The translations under genes and the position numbers were made by a program. This document shows positions 1 to 8,280 of a stretch of DNA of 10,461 bases, piece by piece. Location of the stretch: the NCBI GenBank assembly GCA_910585525.1, contig CAJUFR010000067.1, positions 1-10,461 on the forward strand, read 5' to 3'. The stretch is from an uncultured Angelakisella sp. Its GTDB lineage: Bacteria; Bacillota; Clostridia; Oscillospirales; Ruminococcaceae. How positions within the stretch are numbered: the stretch's first letter is position 1; each line of letters begins with the position of its first letter. The notes beneath the pieces are model-generated. The model had not been told where the DNA came from, ran no database searches, and worked only from the letters and a program-made list of their open reading frames with translations.

Positions 1-2
1 CC

Positions 3-25
3 GGCGAGGCGGTCGAAGAGATGCC
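3..25 (-). repeat. REP-like 23 bp dispersed repeat, copy A
   Basis: Read on the minus strand, this is a near copy (about two differences counting flanks) of 10241-10263 and of 5529-5551. The core runs GGCATCTCTTCGA then CGCCTCGCC. The match to the copy at 10241 continues through CCGG to the window edge, so the larger structured block that follows that copy could also follow this one outside the window. The core is an imperfect palindrome (GGC, CTC-ttc-GAG, GCC), although the inner GAG is GAC in this copy. It lies beyond the terminator of the alaS-hit cluster. Confidence 0.7.
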
Positions 26-85
26 TTGAAAATCACAAGAAAGGGTAGGGGAGGAACGAGTACCCCAAACATCCCCACATCACAT

Positions 86-125
86 AAAAAGCCGCCTGCC
101 TACCCCACGGTAGACAGGCGGCTTT
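86..125 (-). terminator. Intrinsic terminator of the YCII-alaS-hit cluster
   Basis: On the minus strand, two 17 nt arms (125-109 and 104-88) pair fully apart from one G-U wobble around a 4 nt loop. They are followed by a T-run covering 90-86. It starts about 20 bp after the stop codon of the HIT gene, the usual place for a Rho-independent terminator. The plus-strand side has only three T before CTGCC, so it looks mainly one-directional. Confidence 0.9.
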
Positions 126-146
126 CTGCCATTTAGATATCTGCTC

Positions 147-491
147 TTACCCCACCGGGTCCCAGCCCATCTCCACGCCGGCCAGGACGTGGAAGTGCAG
201 GTGGGGCACCGTCTGGCCGGCGTCGGGGCCGGCGTTGGTGATGATCCGGTAGCCTCCGGTCACCCCCTGCTCCTTCATGATGCCGGGGATGACGGTGAAG
301 ATGTGAGCCACCAGGGCGCTGTTCTCCGCCGTGACGGCGTCGGCGCTTTGGATGTGCTGCTTGGGGATGACCAGGATGTGGGTGGGCGCCTTGGGCTCCA
401 GGTCCCGGAAGGCCAGGCAGCTTTCGTCCTCATAGACCTTGGTGGAGGGGATGCTCCCCGCCACGATCTTGCAGAATACACAGTCAGACAT
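147..491 (-). CDS. HIT family protein (HinT-like purine nucleoside phosphoramidase)
   Basis: This 114-residue protein belongs to the histidine triad superfamily, small cytoplasmic dimeric hydrolases acting on AMP-linked amines or nucleotides. The signature triad is visible as H97-L-H99-F-H101, preceded by the usual N-x-G-x-x-A-G-Q segment (about residues 87-93). An N-terminal C4-x-x-C7 pair, with H46, resembles the zinc site of many bacterial HinT proteins. The length is full for the family. The start is supported by GGAGG 8 bp upstream. It begins 15 bp after the alaS stop codon, so the two are probably co-transcribed, and a terminator follows directly. HinT proteins hydrolyse aminoacyl-adenylates in vitro, so placement behind an aminoacyl-tRNA synthetase is functionally plausible. 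That link is inference; the family call is secure. Confidence 0.95.
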   Translation of the reverse strand: MSDCVFCKIVAGSIPSTKVYEDESCLAFRDLEPKAPTHILVIPKQHIQSADAVTAENSALVAHIFTVIPGIMKEQGVTGGYRIITNAGPDAGQTVPHLHFHVLAGVEMGWDPVG

Positions 492-506
492 GTTACAGAC
501 CTCCCT

Positions 507-3143
<2,637 letters not shown>

Positions 3144-3169
3144 TGTTTTTACACTCGCTTTCGTTTTGC

Positions 3170-3487
3170 TTATTGATGATCTGCTTCCGGTGTGGTCAGC
3201 ATCAGGTTCCACTGATGCAGATGGTACTGGTAAAAGCCCCGCTGTATGATGGGGTCGCCATCGGCGATCCGCCGGGCCTCCTCCATATCCTTGGCTTCAA
3301 AAAGGATCATCGCCCCGTCGATGGTCTCTGTGGCCGGGTCGCCAAATATCCCTGCCGCCAGGTAACGCTCCCGGGCGACCCCCTGGAGGTATCCCATCGA
3401 GTCCATGGCGTCCTGCTCCGTCTCCTGCTGGCTGCCGGTCTTGTAGTCGATCCTGGCAAATAACACGCTTCCTTCTGCTAGCTTCAT
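3170..3487 (-). CDS. YCII (YciI-like) domain protein, alaS-proximal
   Basis: This 105-residue protein has the size and pattern of the YCII family, dimeric ferredoxin-like alpha/beta-barrel proteins of mostly unknown function. Visible features are an N-terminal beta strand (GSVLFARIDY), a helix, AAGIFGDPA, a strand (GAMILFEAKD), the MEEARRIADGDPIIQRGF segment typical of the family, and a final strand (YQYHLHQWNLML). The aspartate-proline of the DP segment is kept. The position where YciI proteins carry the conserved helix histidine seems to hold another residue (DAMDSMGYLQ), so the putative His-Asp pair may be incomplete. AGGAGG lies 7 bp upstream of the start. It follows another YCII gene by 12 bp and precedes alaS by 26 bp, which suggests one operon. 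The substrate and role are unknown. Confidence 0.88.
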   Translation of the reverse strand: MKLAEGSVLFARIDYKTGSQQETEQDAMDSMGYLQGVARERYLAAGIFGDPATETIDGAMILFEAKDMEEARRIADGDPIIQRGFYQYHLHQWNLMLTTPEADHQ

Positions 3488-3499
3488 AGGTGCTCCTCC

Positions 3500-3802
3500 T
3501 TATAAAAGTAGATAGTTGTTCTCCCTGTTTGCCGGTTGCAGCGCCTTCAGCTTGTAGGTGGCGAAGCCCTCGGTGACCAGGGGCTCGGCCTTGCACAGTT
3601 CCTCGGCCTCCTCGTAGCTTCCGGCCCGGAGGATGTACATCCCCGCCACCCCGGGGTAGCCCTTAAAAACACCGGCCAGTTCCAGGCAGCCCCTGTCGTC
3701 CAGGCTTTTCAGGTTGGCCACATGCCGCTCCACGGCGGCCTTGGTGAGGCGGTTGTAGCTTTTGGTCTTTTCGATAAACATCACGTAGAGCCATTTTTCC
3801 AT
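3500..3802 (-). CDS. YCII (YciI-like) domain protein, promoter-proximal paralogue
   Basis: This 100-residue YCII-family protein heads the YCII-YCII-alaS-hit cluster. It shows WLYVMFIEKT as the first strand, a helix with ERHVANLKSLDDRG that keeps the family histidine, LAGVFKGYPGVAGMYILRA, and EEAEELCKAEPLVTEGFATYKLKAL, matching the YCII C-terminal half. The aspartate of the usual DP segment is glutamate here (AEPLV). The ATG at 3802 is preceded by AAGGAG at 8 bp. The frame stays open to 3919, but the added residues are low-complexity and lie in the divergent spacer. A start ten codons or fewer upstream (MKGAAAMEKW) cannot be excluded. It differs a lot from its neighbour, so any duplication is old. 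The biochemical function is unknown. Confidence 0.87.
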   Translation of the reverse strand: MEKWLYVMFIEKTKSYNRLTKAAVERHVANLKSLDDRGCLELAGVFKGYPGVAGMYILRAGSYEEAEELCKAEPLVTEGFATYKLKALQPANRENNYLLL

Positions 3803-3998
3803 CGCTGCTGCTCCTTTCATATTAGAAAAGATGATCTGTTGGGGATGACCGGTCTGCGCTGCCCCGCCCGGGGGGTGTGACGCCCCGCCGGGGGCGGTCA
3901 TAGGATGGTGCAGGGCCACGGGGAGGTCTGACCGCCCCCCGGAAACAGCCCCGCCGCTGCCTTGACGCCAGCGGCGAACGGAAAGGAGAACCCATCCT
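3803..3998. other. GC-rich divergent spacer between YCII/alaS cluster and cotJABC
   Basis: This 196 bp spacer should carry promoters for both directions, but I see no convincing sigma-A or sigma-E promoter. The best AT-rich spot for the minus strand (TCTAATATG near 3817-3825) is too close to the ribosome binding site to be a -10 box. It contains two inverted repeats: 3888-3900 with 3929-3942, and 3899-3908 with 3992-4001. A near-direct repeat of GCCCCGCC followed by a G-run lies at about 3860-3895. Confidence 0.6.
3888..3942 (+). repeat. Inverted repeat upstream of cotJA
   Basis: The arm CCGGGGGCGGTCA (3888-3900) is the reverse complement of TGACCGCCCCCCGG (3929-3942) apart from one extra C, with a 28 bp spacer. 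It could form a very stable hairpin in a transcript of either strand or be a protein-binding site. There is no T-run behind it, so it is not a normal intrinsic terminator. Confidence 0.65.
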
Positions 3999-4256
3999 AT
4001 GGAGAGAATGAACTACCGGCAGCAGCCTGGCCGCCGGCCCGCTCCCGCTCCCCAGCCCAAGCCCCCGGCGCGTTCCGCCACCGTGGAACTTGCCAAGGCG
4101 GTGCTGGACAAAGAGGGGGCCTTCCACCAGTTCCAGGTGGCCATGACCTACACCCCCTGGCAGCGTTGGGGCGAGGTCTACAACGCGGAAAAGGGGCTGG
4201 AGCGGGGGACCATCTTCCCTGTGCTGGACCTGCCCTTTGCAGGAAGAAGGTGCTGA
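3999..4256 (+). CDS. cotJA: Spore coat associated protein CotJA
   Basis: This 85-residue protein is the first gene of a cotJABC operon. CotJA is a small structural protein that, in Bacillus subtilis, is assembled into the spore coat together with CotJC. The N-terminal third is basic and proline-rich (RRPAPAPQPKPP) and looks disordered. The recognisable part is residues 45-82, with YTPWQRWGEVYNAEKGLERGTIFPVLDLPF in several short motifs: aromatic residues, the GTIFP turn and the final LPF match the family pattern. The start has AAGGAG 10 bp upstream. cotJB begins 3 bp after its stop. In B. subtilis the operon is expressed in the mother cell under sigma-E; I could not find a clear sigma-E promoter here. 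A 10 bp inverted repeat covers the start codon. Confidence 0.92.
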   Translation: MERMNYRQQPGRRPAPAPQPKPPARSATVELAKAVLDKEGAFHQFQVAMTYTPWQRWGEVYNAEKGLERGTIFPVLDLPFAGRRC

Positions 4257-4259
4257 CCC

Positions 4260-4514
4260 ATGTGTAACGAGGAAATGAAGCTGTGGAAGGAACTGCAGAA
4301 CGTCAGCTTCGCCATGACCGAACTGCAGCTTTACCTGGACACCCATTGTGAGGAGCCGGCCGCCATGGCCCTGTACCAGCAGTACCGGGCCCGGCGCCAA
4401 AACGCCATGGAGGCGCTGAACCTCCAGTACGGGCCGGTGACCCCCTATGACGTCACCAATCCGGTGAAGTGGACCTGGACCTGCGGGCCCTGGCCCTGGG
4501 AAGGGGAGGTGTGA
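4260..4514 (+). CDS. cotJB: Spore coat protein CotJB
   Basis: This 84-residue protein matches CotJB: a helical N-terminal half (LWKELQNVSFAMTELQLYLDTH) with the family hallmark LYLDTH, a middle helix (ALYQQYRARRQNAMEAL), then YGPVTPYDV and the tryptophan-rich end WTWTCGPWPWE. Length is normal for the family. It has an AGGAAGAAGG-type ribosome binding site inside the end of cotJA, and the 3 bp gaps on both sides suggest translational coupling. CotJB is encoded with CotJA and CotJC in most spore-formers; its exact role in the coat is not known. Confidence 0.95.
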   Translation: MCNEEMKLWKELQNVSFAMTELQLYLDTHCEEPAAMALYQQYRARRQNAMEALNLQYGPVTPYDVTNPVKWTWTCGPWPWEGEV

Positions 4515-4517
4515 CCT

Positions 4518-5114
4518 ATGTGGACCTATGAGAGAAGGCTGGAGTACCCGGTGAAGATCTGCAAGCCGGACCCTAATGCCGCCCAGCTGATCATCAGCCA
4601 GCTGGGGGGGCCCAACGGGGAGTTGGGGGCGTCGATGCGGTACCTGAACCAGCGGTACACCATGACCGACCGCAACGTGGCGGGCTGCCTCACCGACATC
4701 GGCACCGAGGAGTTGGCCCACATGGAGATCATCGGGGCCATCCTCCACCAGCTGACCCGGAACCTGACCATCGACCAGATCGAGAAGTCCCCTTTCGCCT
4801 CCTACTTTGTGGACCACACCGCCGGGGTGTGGCCGTCGGCGGCCAGCGGGATGCCGTTTTCCTCCGCCACCTTCCAGTGCCTGGGGGACCCCATCGCCGA
4901 CCTCACCGAGGACATGGCGGCGGAGCAGAAGGCCCGGGTGACCTACGACAACATCCTCCGTCTGGTGGACGACCCGGAGGTCCGGGACCCCATCAAGTTC
5001 CTGCGGGAGCGGGAGATCGTCCACTTCCAGCGGTTCGGGGAGTGCCTGCGCAGGGTGACAGACTGTCTGGACAGCAAGAACTTCTACGCGGTGAACCCCT
5101 CCTTTGACAGGTGA
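4518..5114 (+). CDS. cotJC: Spore coat protein CotJC, manganese catalase fold
   Basis: This 198-residue protein belongs to the CotJC/manganese catalase family, a ferritin-like four-helix bundle with a di-manganese site. The likely metal ligands are all present: E35 (GELGASMRYLNQRY), E65 and H68 (GTEELAHME), E136 (AEQKAR) and H169 (REREIVHFQRFGECL). An active metal site is therefore plausible, giving peroxide breakdown in the coat; catalase activity itself is inferred. The size is close to B. subtilis CotJC and shorter than free-standing manganese catalases, which carry a longer C-terminal tail. GGGGAGG lies 9 bp upstream of the start and cotJB ends 3 bp before. Downstream, a hairpin at 5177-5215 can terminate the operon; it is the terminator of the opposing T-box element. 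Confidence 0.96.
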   Translation: MWTYERRLEYPVKICKPDPNAAQLIISQLGGPNGELGASMRYLNQRYTMTDRNVAGCLTDIGTEELAHMEIIGAILHQLTRNLTIDQIEKSPFASYFVDHTAGVWPSAASGMPFSSATFQCLGDPIADLTEDMAAEQKARVTYDNILRLVDDPEVRDPIKFLREREIVHFQRFGECLRRVTDCLDSKNFYAVNPSFDR

Positions 5115-5168
5115 AGCCGGGCGGCCCGGGTAGGCGTCGAGCCGGTTGAGCCGGTCCCCGGCAAAGGC

Positions 5169-5217
5169 AAAAAAGGAAAGACCTCCGCCCCTGCGATCCA
5201 GGGACGAAGGTCTTTTT
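5169..5217 (-). terminator. T-box regulated intrinsic terminator
   Basis: On the minus strand, a 17 bp stem (5215-5199 with 5193-5177, two G-U wobbles) has a GATCG loop and is followed by CC and six T (5174-5169). It directly follows the T-box antiterminator sequence (5248-5234) and is the switchable terminator of that riboswitch: uncharged tRNA binding would favour the antiterminator and allow read-through. Confidence 0.93.
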
Positions 5218-5221
5218 GTTT
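5177..5221 (+). terminator. cotJC: Probable cotJABC terminator (same hairpin, other strand)
   Basis: Read on the plus strand, the same 17 bp hairpin ends in a TTTTTGTTT run (5213-5221) and lies 63 bp after the cotJC stop. No other terminator-like hairpin with a T-run is visible between 5115 and 5177, only a small CCGGG/CCCGG stem near 5117-5129 without T. The stem sequence is fixed by the T-box, so the cotJ operon appears to share it. Confidence 0.75.
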
Positions 5222-5449
5222 ACCAAAAGACACCCGCGGTACCACCCAACTTGCGCCAGGGGCTCCCCCGGCGCCGCTTAGAGAGGCGGTAACGGACCTG
5301 AACCGCCGGGCCTTGCATCGGCCCGGAGCTCCGGGGCGGCTCCCCCTGTGCCGGAAGCAGGAGACTTACAGCCTTGGTCTCCCTCTCTGTGGCGGGGCGC
5401 GGGGGTTGTTCCCTTCATCGCTTGTGCGTGTATCTGGTTTGTCGGTGAT

Positions 5450-5478
5450 ATTATACTATTTGGGCGGGGGGTTGTCAA
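5450..5478 (-). promoter_or_regulatory. Sigma-A promoter of the T-box leader
   Basis: A perfect -35 TTGACA (5478-5473) and a perfect -10 TATAAT (5455-5450) are separated by 17 bp on the minus strand, predicting a transcript start near 5443. The spacer and the -35 flanks are unusually C-rich on this strand (5461-5491). It is by far the clearest vegetative promoter in the window and lies about 75 bp after the end of spoIIIE, which is on the same strand and has no obvious terminator of its own. Confidence 0.92.
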
Positions 5479-5528
5479 CTGGGGGGTGGGGCTTGGTCCT
5501 TTCCATACCTTTTATTGTCATTTGATGA

Positions 5529-5551
5529 GACATCTCTTCGAGCGCCCCGCC
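5529..5551 (+). repeat. REP-like 23 bp dispersed repeat, copy B
   Basis: This copy differs from 10241-10263 at two positions (GACATC for GGCATC, GCCCCGCC for GCCTCGCC). It abuts the spoIIIE stop codon exactly, on its 3' side. The inner CTC-ttc-GAG palindrome is intact but the outer GAGGC/GCCTC pairing is lost. Unlike the copy at 10241, no structured block follows, because spoIIIE coding sequence begins there. Confidence 0.7.
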
Positions 5552-8269
5552 TCACTCCCCCTGGTTCAGCTTCATCTCATAATAGCGGTCCTTTGTCAGC
5601 AGTACCTGTCGTGGCTTGCTCCCCTCAAAGGGGCCCACGATCCCCCGCTGCTCCATCTCGTCCACCAAGCGGGCCGCCCGGGCGTACCCTACCTTCAGGC
5701 GGCGCTGGAGCAGGGAGGTGGAGGCCAGCCCTGCTTCGACGACCACCTCGATGGCATCGGACAGCAGTTCGTCCTCCCCTTCCCCGCCGTCGTCGGCGGG
5801 ACCGGACTTGTCCCCGCCCTTCCCTCCGGCGGCGGCCTGGCGGTCGATCTCCTGGATGACGTCCTCGTCGTAGGAGGGCTTCTCCCCTTCCTTGACAAAG
5901 GTCACCACCCGCTCTACCTCCTGGTCGGTGACGAAGCACCCCTGGACCCGCATGGGCTTGGGCGCGCCCACCGGGGCAAACAGCATATCGCCGCGGCCCA
6001 GCAGCTTTTCCGCCCCGCCGCCGTCCAGGATGGTGCGGCTGTCCACCGCCGACGAGACGGCGAAGGAGATGCGGCTGGGGACGTTGGCCTTGATGAGGCC
6101 GGTGATGACGTCCACGCTGGGGCGCTGGGTGGCGATGACCAGGTGCATCCCGGCGGCCCGGGCCATCTGGGCCAGGCGGCAGACCGAGTCCTCCACGTCC
6201 TTGGGGGCGGCCATCATCAGGTCGGCCAACTCGTCGATGATGATGACGATCTGGGGCATGGGGCGGAGGTCGCCGTTTTCCTCCGCCAGGCGGTTGTAGC
6301 CCTTGATATCTCGGGCGCCGGTCTCGGCGAAGGACTTATACCGCTTCAGCATCTCCCCCACCGCCCAGGCCAGGGCGCCGGCGGCCTTCTTGGGGTCGGT
6401 GACCACCGGCACCAGCAGGTGGGGGATGCCGTTATAGACACCCAGCTCCACCACCTTGGGGTCGATCATCAGGAACTTCACCTGGTCCGGGGAGGACTTA
6501 TACAGCAGGCTGATGATGATGGAATTGATACAGACCGATTTGCCGCTGCCGGTGGCGCCGGCGATGAGGACATGGGGCATTTTGGCGATATCCCCCACCG
6601 CCACCCCGCCAGTGATATCCTTGCCCAGGGCGATGGTCAGAGGGCTGGCGGCGTTCTGGAATACCGGGGAGTCCAGCATCTCCCGGATGCTGACGGTGGA
6701 GACCACCTTATTGGGCACCTCGATGCCGATGGCTGGCTTGCCGGGGATGGGGGCCTCGATGCGGACCCCGGCGGCGGAGAGGTTCAGGGCGATATCATCC
6801 GCCAGGTTGGTCACCTTGCTGATCTTCACCCCGGCGGCGGGCTGGAGTTCATACCGGGTCACCGCCGGTCCCCTGGAGACGTCGATGATCCGGGCCTGGA
6901 CCCCGAAACTTTTGAGGGTGTTCTCCAGCAGTTCGGCATTGGAGCGCAGTTCCCGGGTGGCGTCGGTCTGGGAGACCTCCGGCGGCTCCTCCAGCAGGTC
7001 CAGGGGCGGGAAGGTGTACTCCACCGGCTCCGGGGCGGGCTGGTCCTCCATGGAGGGGGCCACCGTGTTGTCCGGGTGGGGGCCTTCGCCGTGGTGGCCG
7101 GTGGGCAGGGGGGCAGGCTCCGGCTGTTTTTCCGGGGCGGGCTTTGGCGGCTTGGGCAGACGGACAACGGCCTCCGGGGCGGGGTCCGGCTCGACCTTCG
7201 GGGCCTCCGGGACATAGGCCAGCTGGGTATCTCCGGTGACGGCGCTGGCGATCAGCTGGTCCAACTCCCGGGCCGGGTCGCCGGGGGGCGGCGTCTGGGC
7301 CGCCTGGGCCGCCGGGTCCTGGCGGTCGAAGTCGTAGGCGTCCTTCCGGGGCAGCTCCGCCGCCGCTTCGGCCAGCCTTCCCCGCTCCTCCGGGGGGAGG
7401 GGATCGGGGCGGATGGCGGTCTTGGGGGCGCGGCTGCCGTGCTGGGGCAGCGGCTCCTGGTCGATGGGGACGTTGATATCGGTGTGCTTGCGAAGCACGG
7501 CGGGGGGGAAGGTGAGGGGTGGCGGCAGGTCAGGGTAGACCGGCTCCGTCTCCCGAGGGGGCTCCTTGGGGGCCTTTGGCTCCCGGGGGGGCTTGGGTGT
7601 CCGGGCGGGGGCTCTGGGCCGCTCCTCCTCCCGGGCGGCGCGGGTCTCCACGGCGGAGGAATAGGCTTCCTCCAGCCTCTTCACCGGGGCGGAGGCGCCC
7701 CGGACCAGCCCCATCAGCGTCCCGCCGGAAAGGACCATCAAAAAGACGAAGATCAGCAGCAGGATGATGATGGCGGCGCCCAGGAAGCTGGCGAACTCCA
7801 GCAGCGGCACCCCGAAGAAGATGCCAAAGACCCCGCCGCCGTTAAGGGCCTGGCCCTCCTTGTACAGCCCCCCGATGAGTTCCAGCAGGTCCCCTTCCGG
7901 GTAGTCCTTTTGAAAGATCTGGAGGGCGCCGCAAAAGAGCAGCACCAGCACCCCGGCGGAGGTGAGTTTGGCCGCCAGGGGGTAGCCGCTTTGGTCGGTG
8001 GCGATCATCACCGCCGTGCAGACCACCAGCGGCCCGATGAGGTAGGCGCACCAGCTGAGGCAGCCCAGCAGGAAGTCGTGCACCGCCCGCCAGGCGCTCT
8101 CCCCGGGGATGATGGCAAAGCAGAACAGCAGGATGCCCAGGGCAAAGAGGACGATGGCGTAAAGCTGGGCCTTCGCCTGCTGCTCCTTTTTGGTGGGCTT
8201 CTTTTTGCGGCTCCCCCCCCGGCCGGAGGAGGAGGTCTTTCTGGTGGAGGAGGTTTTTTTCGTCGCCAT
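5552..8269 (-). CDS. spoIIIE: DNA translocase FtsK/SpoIIIE
   Basis: This 905-residue membrane-anchored DNA pump moves chromosomal DNA through a closing septum, in division or into the forespore. A basic Ser/Lys/Arg-rich N-terminus is followed by membrane segments at about residues 35-54, 66-90, 100-119 and 145-181 (the last may be one long or two). A Pro/Glu-rich linker covers about 190-435. The RecA-like motor has Walker A GATGSGKS (571-578) and Walker B IVIIIDEL (D679, E680), plus ATQRPSVDVITG. The DNA-reading gamma winged helix spans about 835-905. The linker makes it longer than B. subtilis SpoIIIE (787 residues). I chose the ATG at 8269 (MATKKTSST) because AAGGAA lies just upstream; the frame is open to 8326 but that overlaps the lipoprotein gene. 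It ends the uppP-lipoprotein-spoIIIE operon. Whether its role is in sporulation or division cannot be told from sequence alone. Confidence 0.97.
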   Translation of the reverse strand: MATKKTSSTRKTSSSGRGGSRKKKPTKKEQQAKAQLYAIVLFALGILLFCFAIIPGESAWRAVHDFLLGCLSWCAYLIGPLVVCTAVMIATDQSGYPLAAKLTSAGVLVLLFCGALQIFQKDYPEGDLLELIGGLYKEGQALNGGGVFGIFFGVPLLEFASFLGAAIIILLLIFVFLMVLSGGTLMGLVRGASAPVKRLEEAYSSAVETRAAREEERPRAPARTPKPPREPKAPKEPPRETEPVYPDLPPPLTFPPAVLRKHTDINVPIDQEPLPQHGSRAPKTAIRPDPLPPEERGRLAEAAAELPRKDAYDFDRQDPAAQAAQTPPPGDPARELDQLIASAVTGDTQLAYVPEAPKVEPDPAPEAVVRLPKPPKPAPEKQPEPAPLPTGHHGEGPHPDNTVAPSMEDQPAPEPVEYTFPPLDLLEEPPEVSQTDATRELRSNAELLENTLKSFGVQARIIDVSRGPAVTRYELQPAAGVKISKVTNLADDIALNLSAAGVRIEAPIPGKPAIGIEVPNKVVSTVSIREMLDSPVFQNAASPLTIALGKDITGGVAVGDIAKMPHVLIAGATGSGKSVCINSIIISLLYKSSPDQVKFLMIDPKVVELGVYNGIPHLLVPVVTDPKKAAGALAWAVGEMLKRYKSFAETGARDIKGYNRLAEENGDLRPMPQIVIIIDELADLMMAAPKDVEDSVCRLAQMARAAGMHLVIATQRPSVDVITGLIKANVPSRISFAVSSAVDSRTILDGGGAEKLLGRGDMLFAPVGAPKPMRVQGCFVTDQEVERVVTFVKEGEKPSYDEDVIQEIDRQAAAGGKGGDKSGPADDGGEGEDELLSDAIEVVVEAGLASTSLLQRRLKVGYARAARLVDEMEQRGIVGPFEGSKPRQVLLTKDRYYEMKLNQGE

Positions 8270-8280
8270 ATGTACTTCCT

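Larger units (their letters stand above)
5169..5443 (-). promoter_or_regulatory. T-box riboswitch, alanine specifier (GCC)
   Basis: The minus-strand leader shows every T-box part. The Stem I base pairs AGC (5422-5420) with GCT (5329-5327) next to a GATGA/GGA kink-turn-like element. The specifier loop carries GCC (5340-5338), an alanine codon. The distal Stem I has AGAGAG (5388-5383) and a GGAGAC/GTCTCC hairpin (5382-5360). A 7 bp hairpin follows at 5326-5306, then Stem III at 5274-5253. The T-box motif TGGGTGGTACCGCGG (5248-5234) comes next, then the terminator. The bulge TGGT pairs with tRNA ending in ACCA, meaning discriminator A, as in tRNA-Ala. No gene follows directly on this strand; the next sense gene is the YCII gene at 3802, with alaS beyond it. 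Confidence 0.95.

Noticed and set aside
3144..3212. N-terminal extension of alaS to an upstream ATG
   Set aside because: It would overlap the YCII gene, and the extra residues do not resemble AlaRS; the family N-terminus fits the ATG at 3143.
3803..3998. Sigma-E promoter for cotJABC (candidate boxes TCATATT at 3818 and GGTCATA at 3896)
   Set aside because: Neither has a CATACAAT-like -10 at about 14 bp, so no promoter is annotated.
3822..5024. 400-codon minus-strand frame between the T-box and the YCII gene, tempting as the T-box target
   Set aside because: It lies antisense to cotJA, cotJB and cotJC, which match their families well. Its product is low-complexity and has no similarity to alanine-related proteins.
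5461..5491. G-quadruplex around the T-box promoter, and a similar G-run at 10122-10138
   Set aside because: The first needs a 9-base loop and the second has only three clear G-tracts; sequence alone does not support a functional quadruplex.
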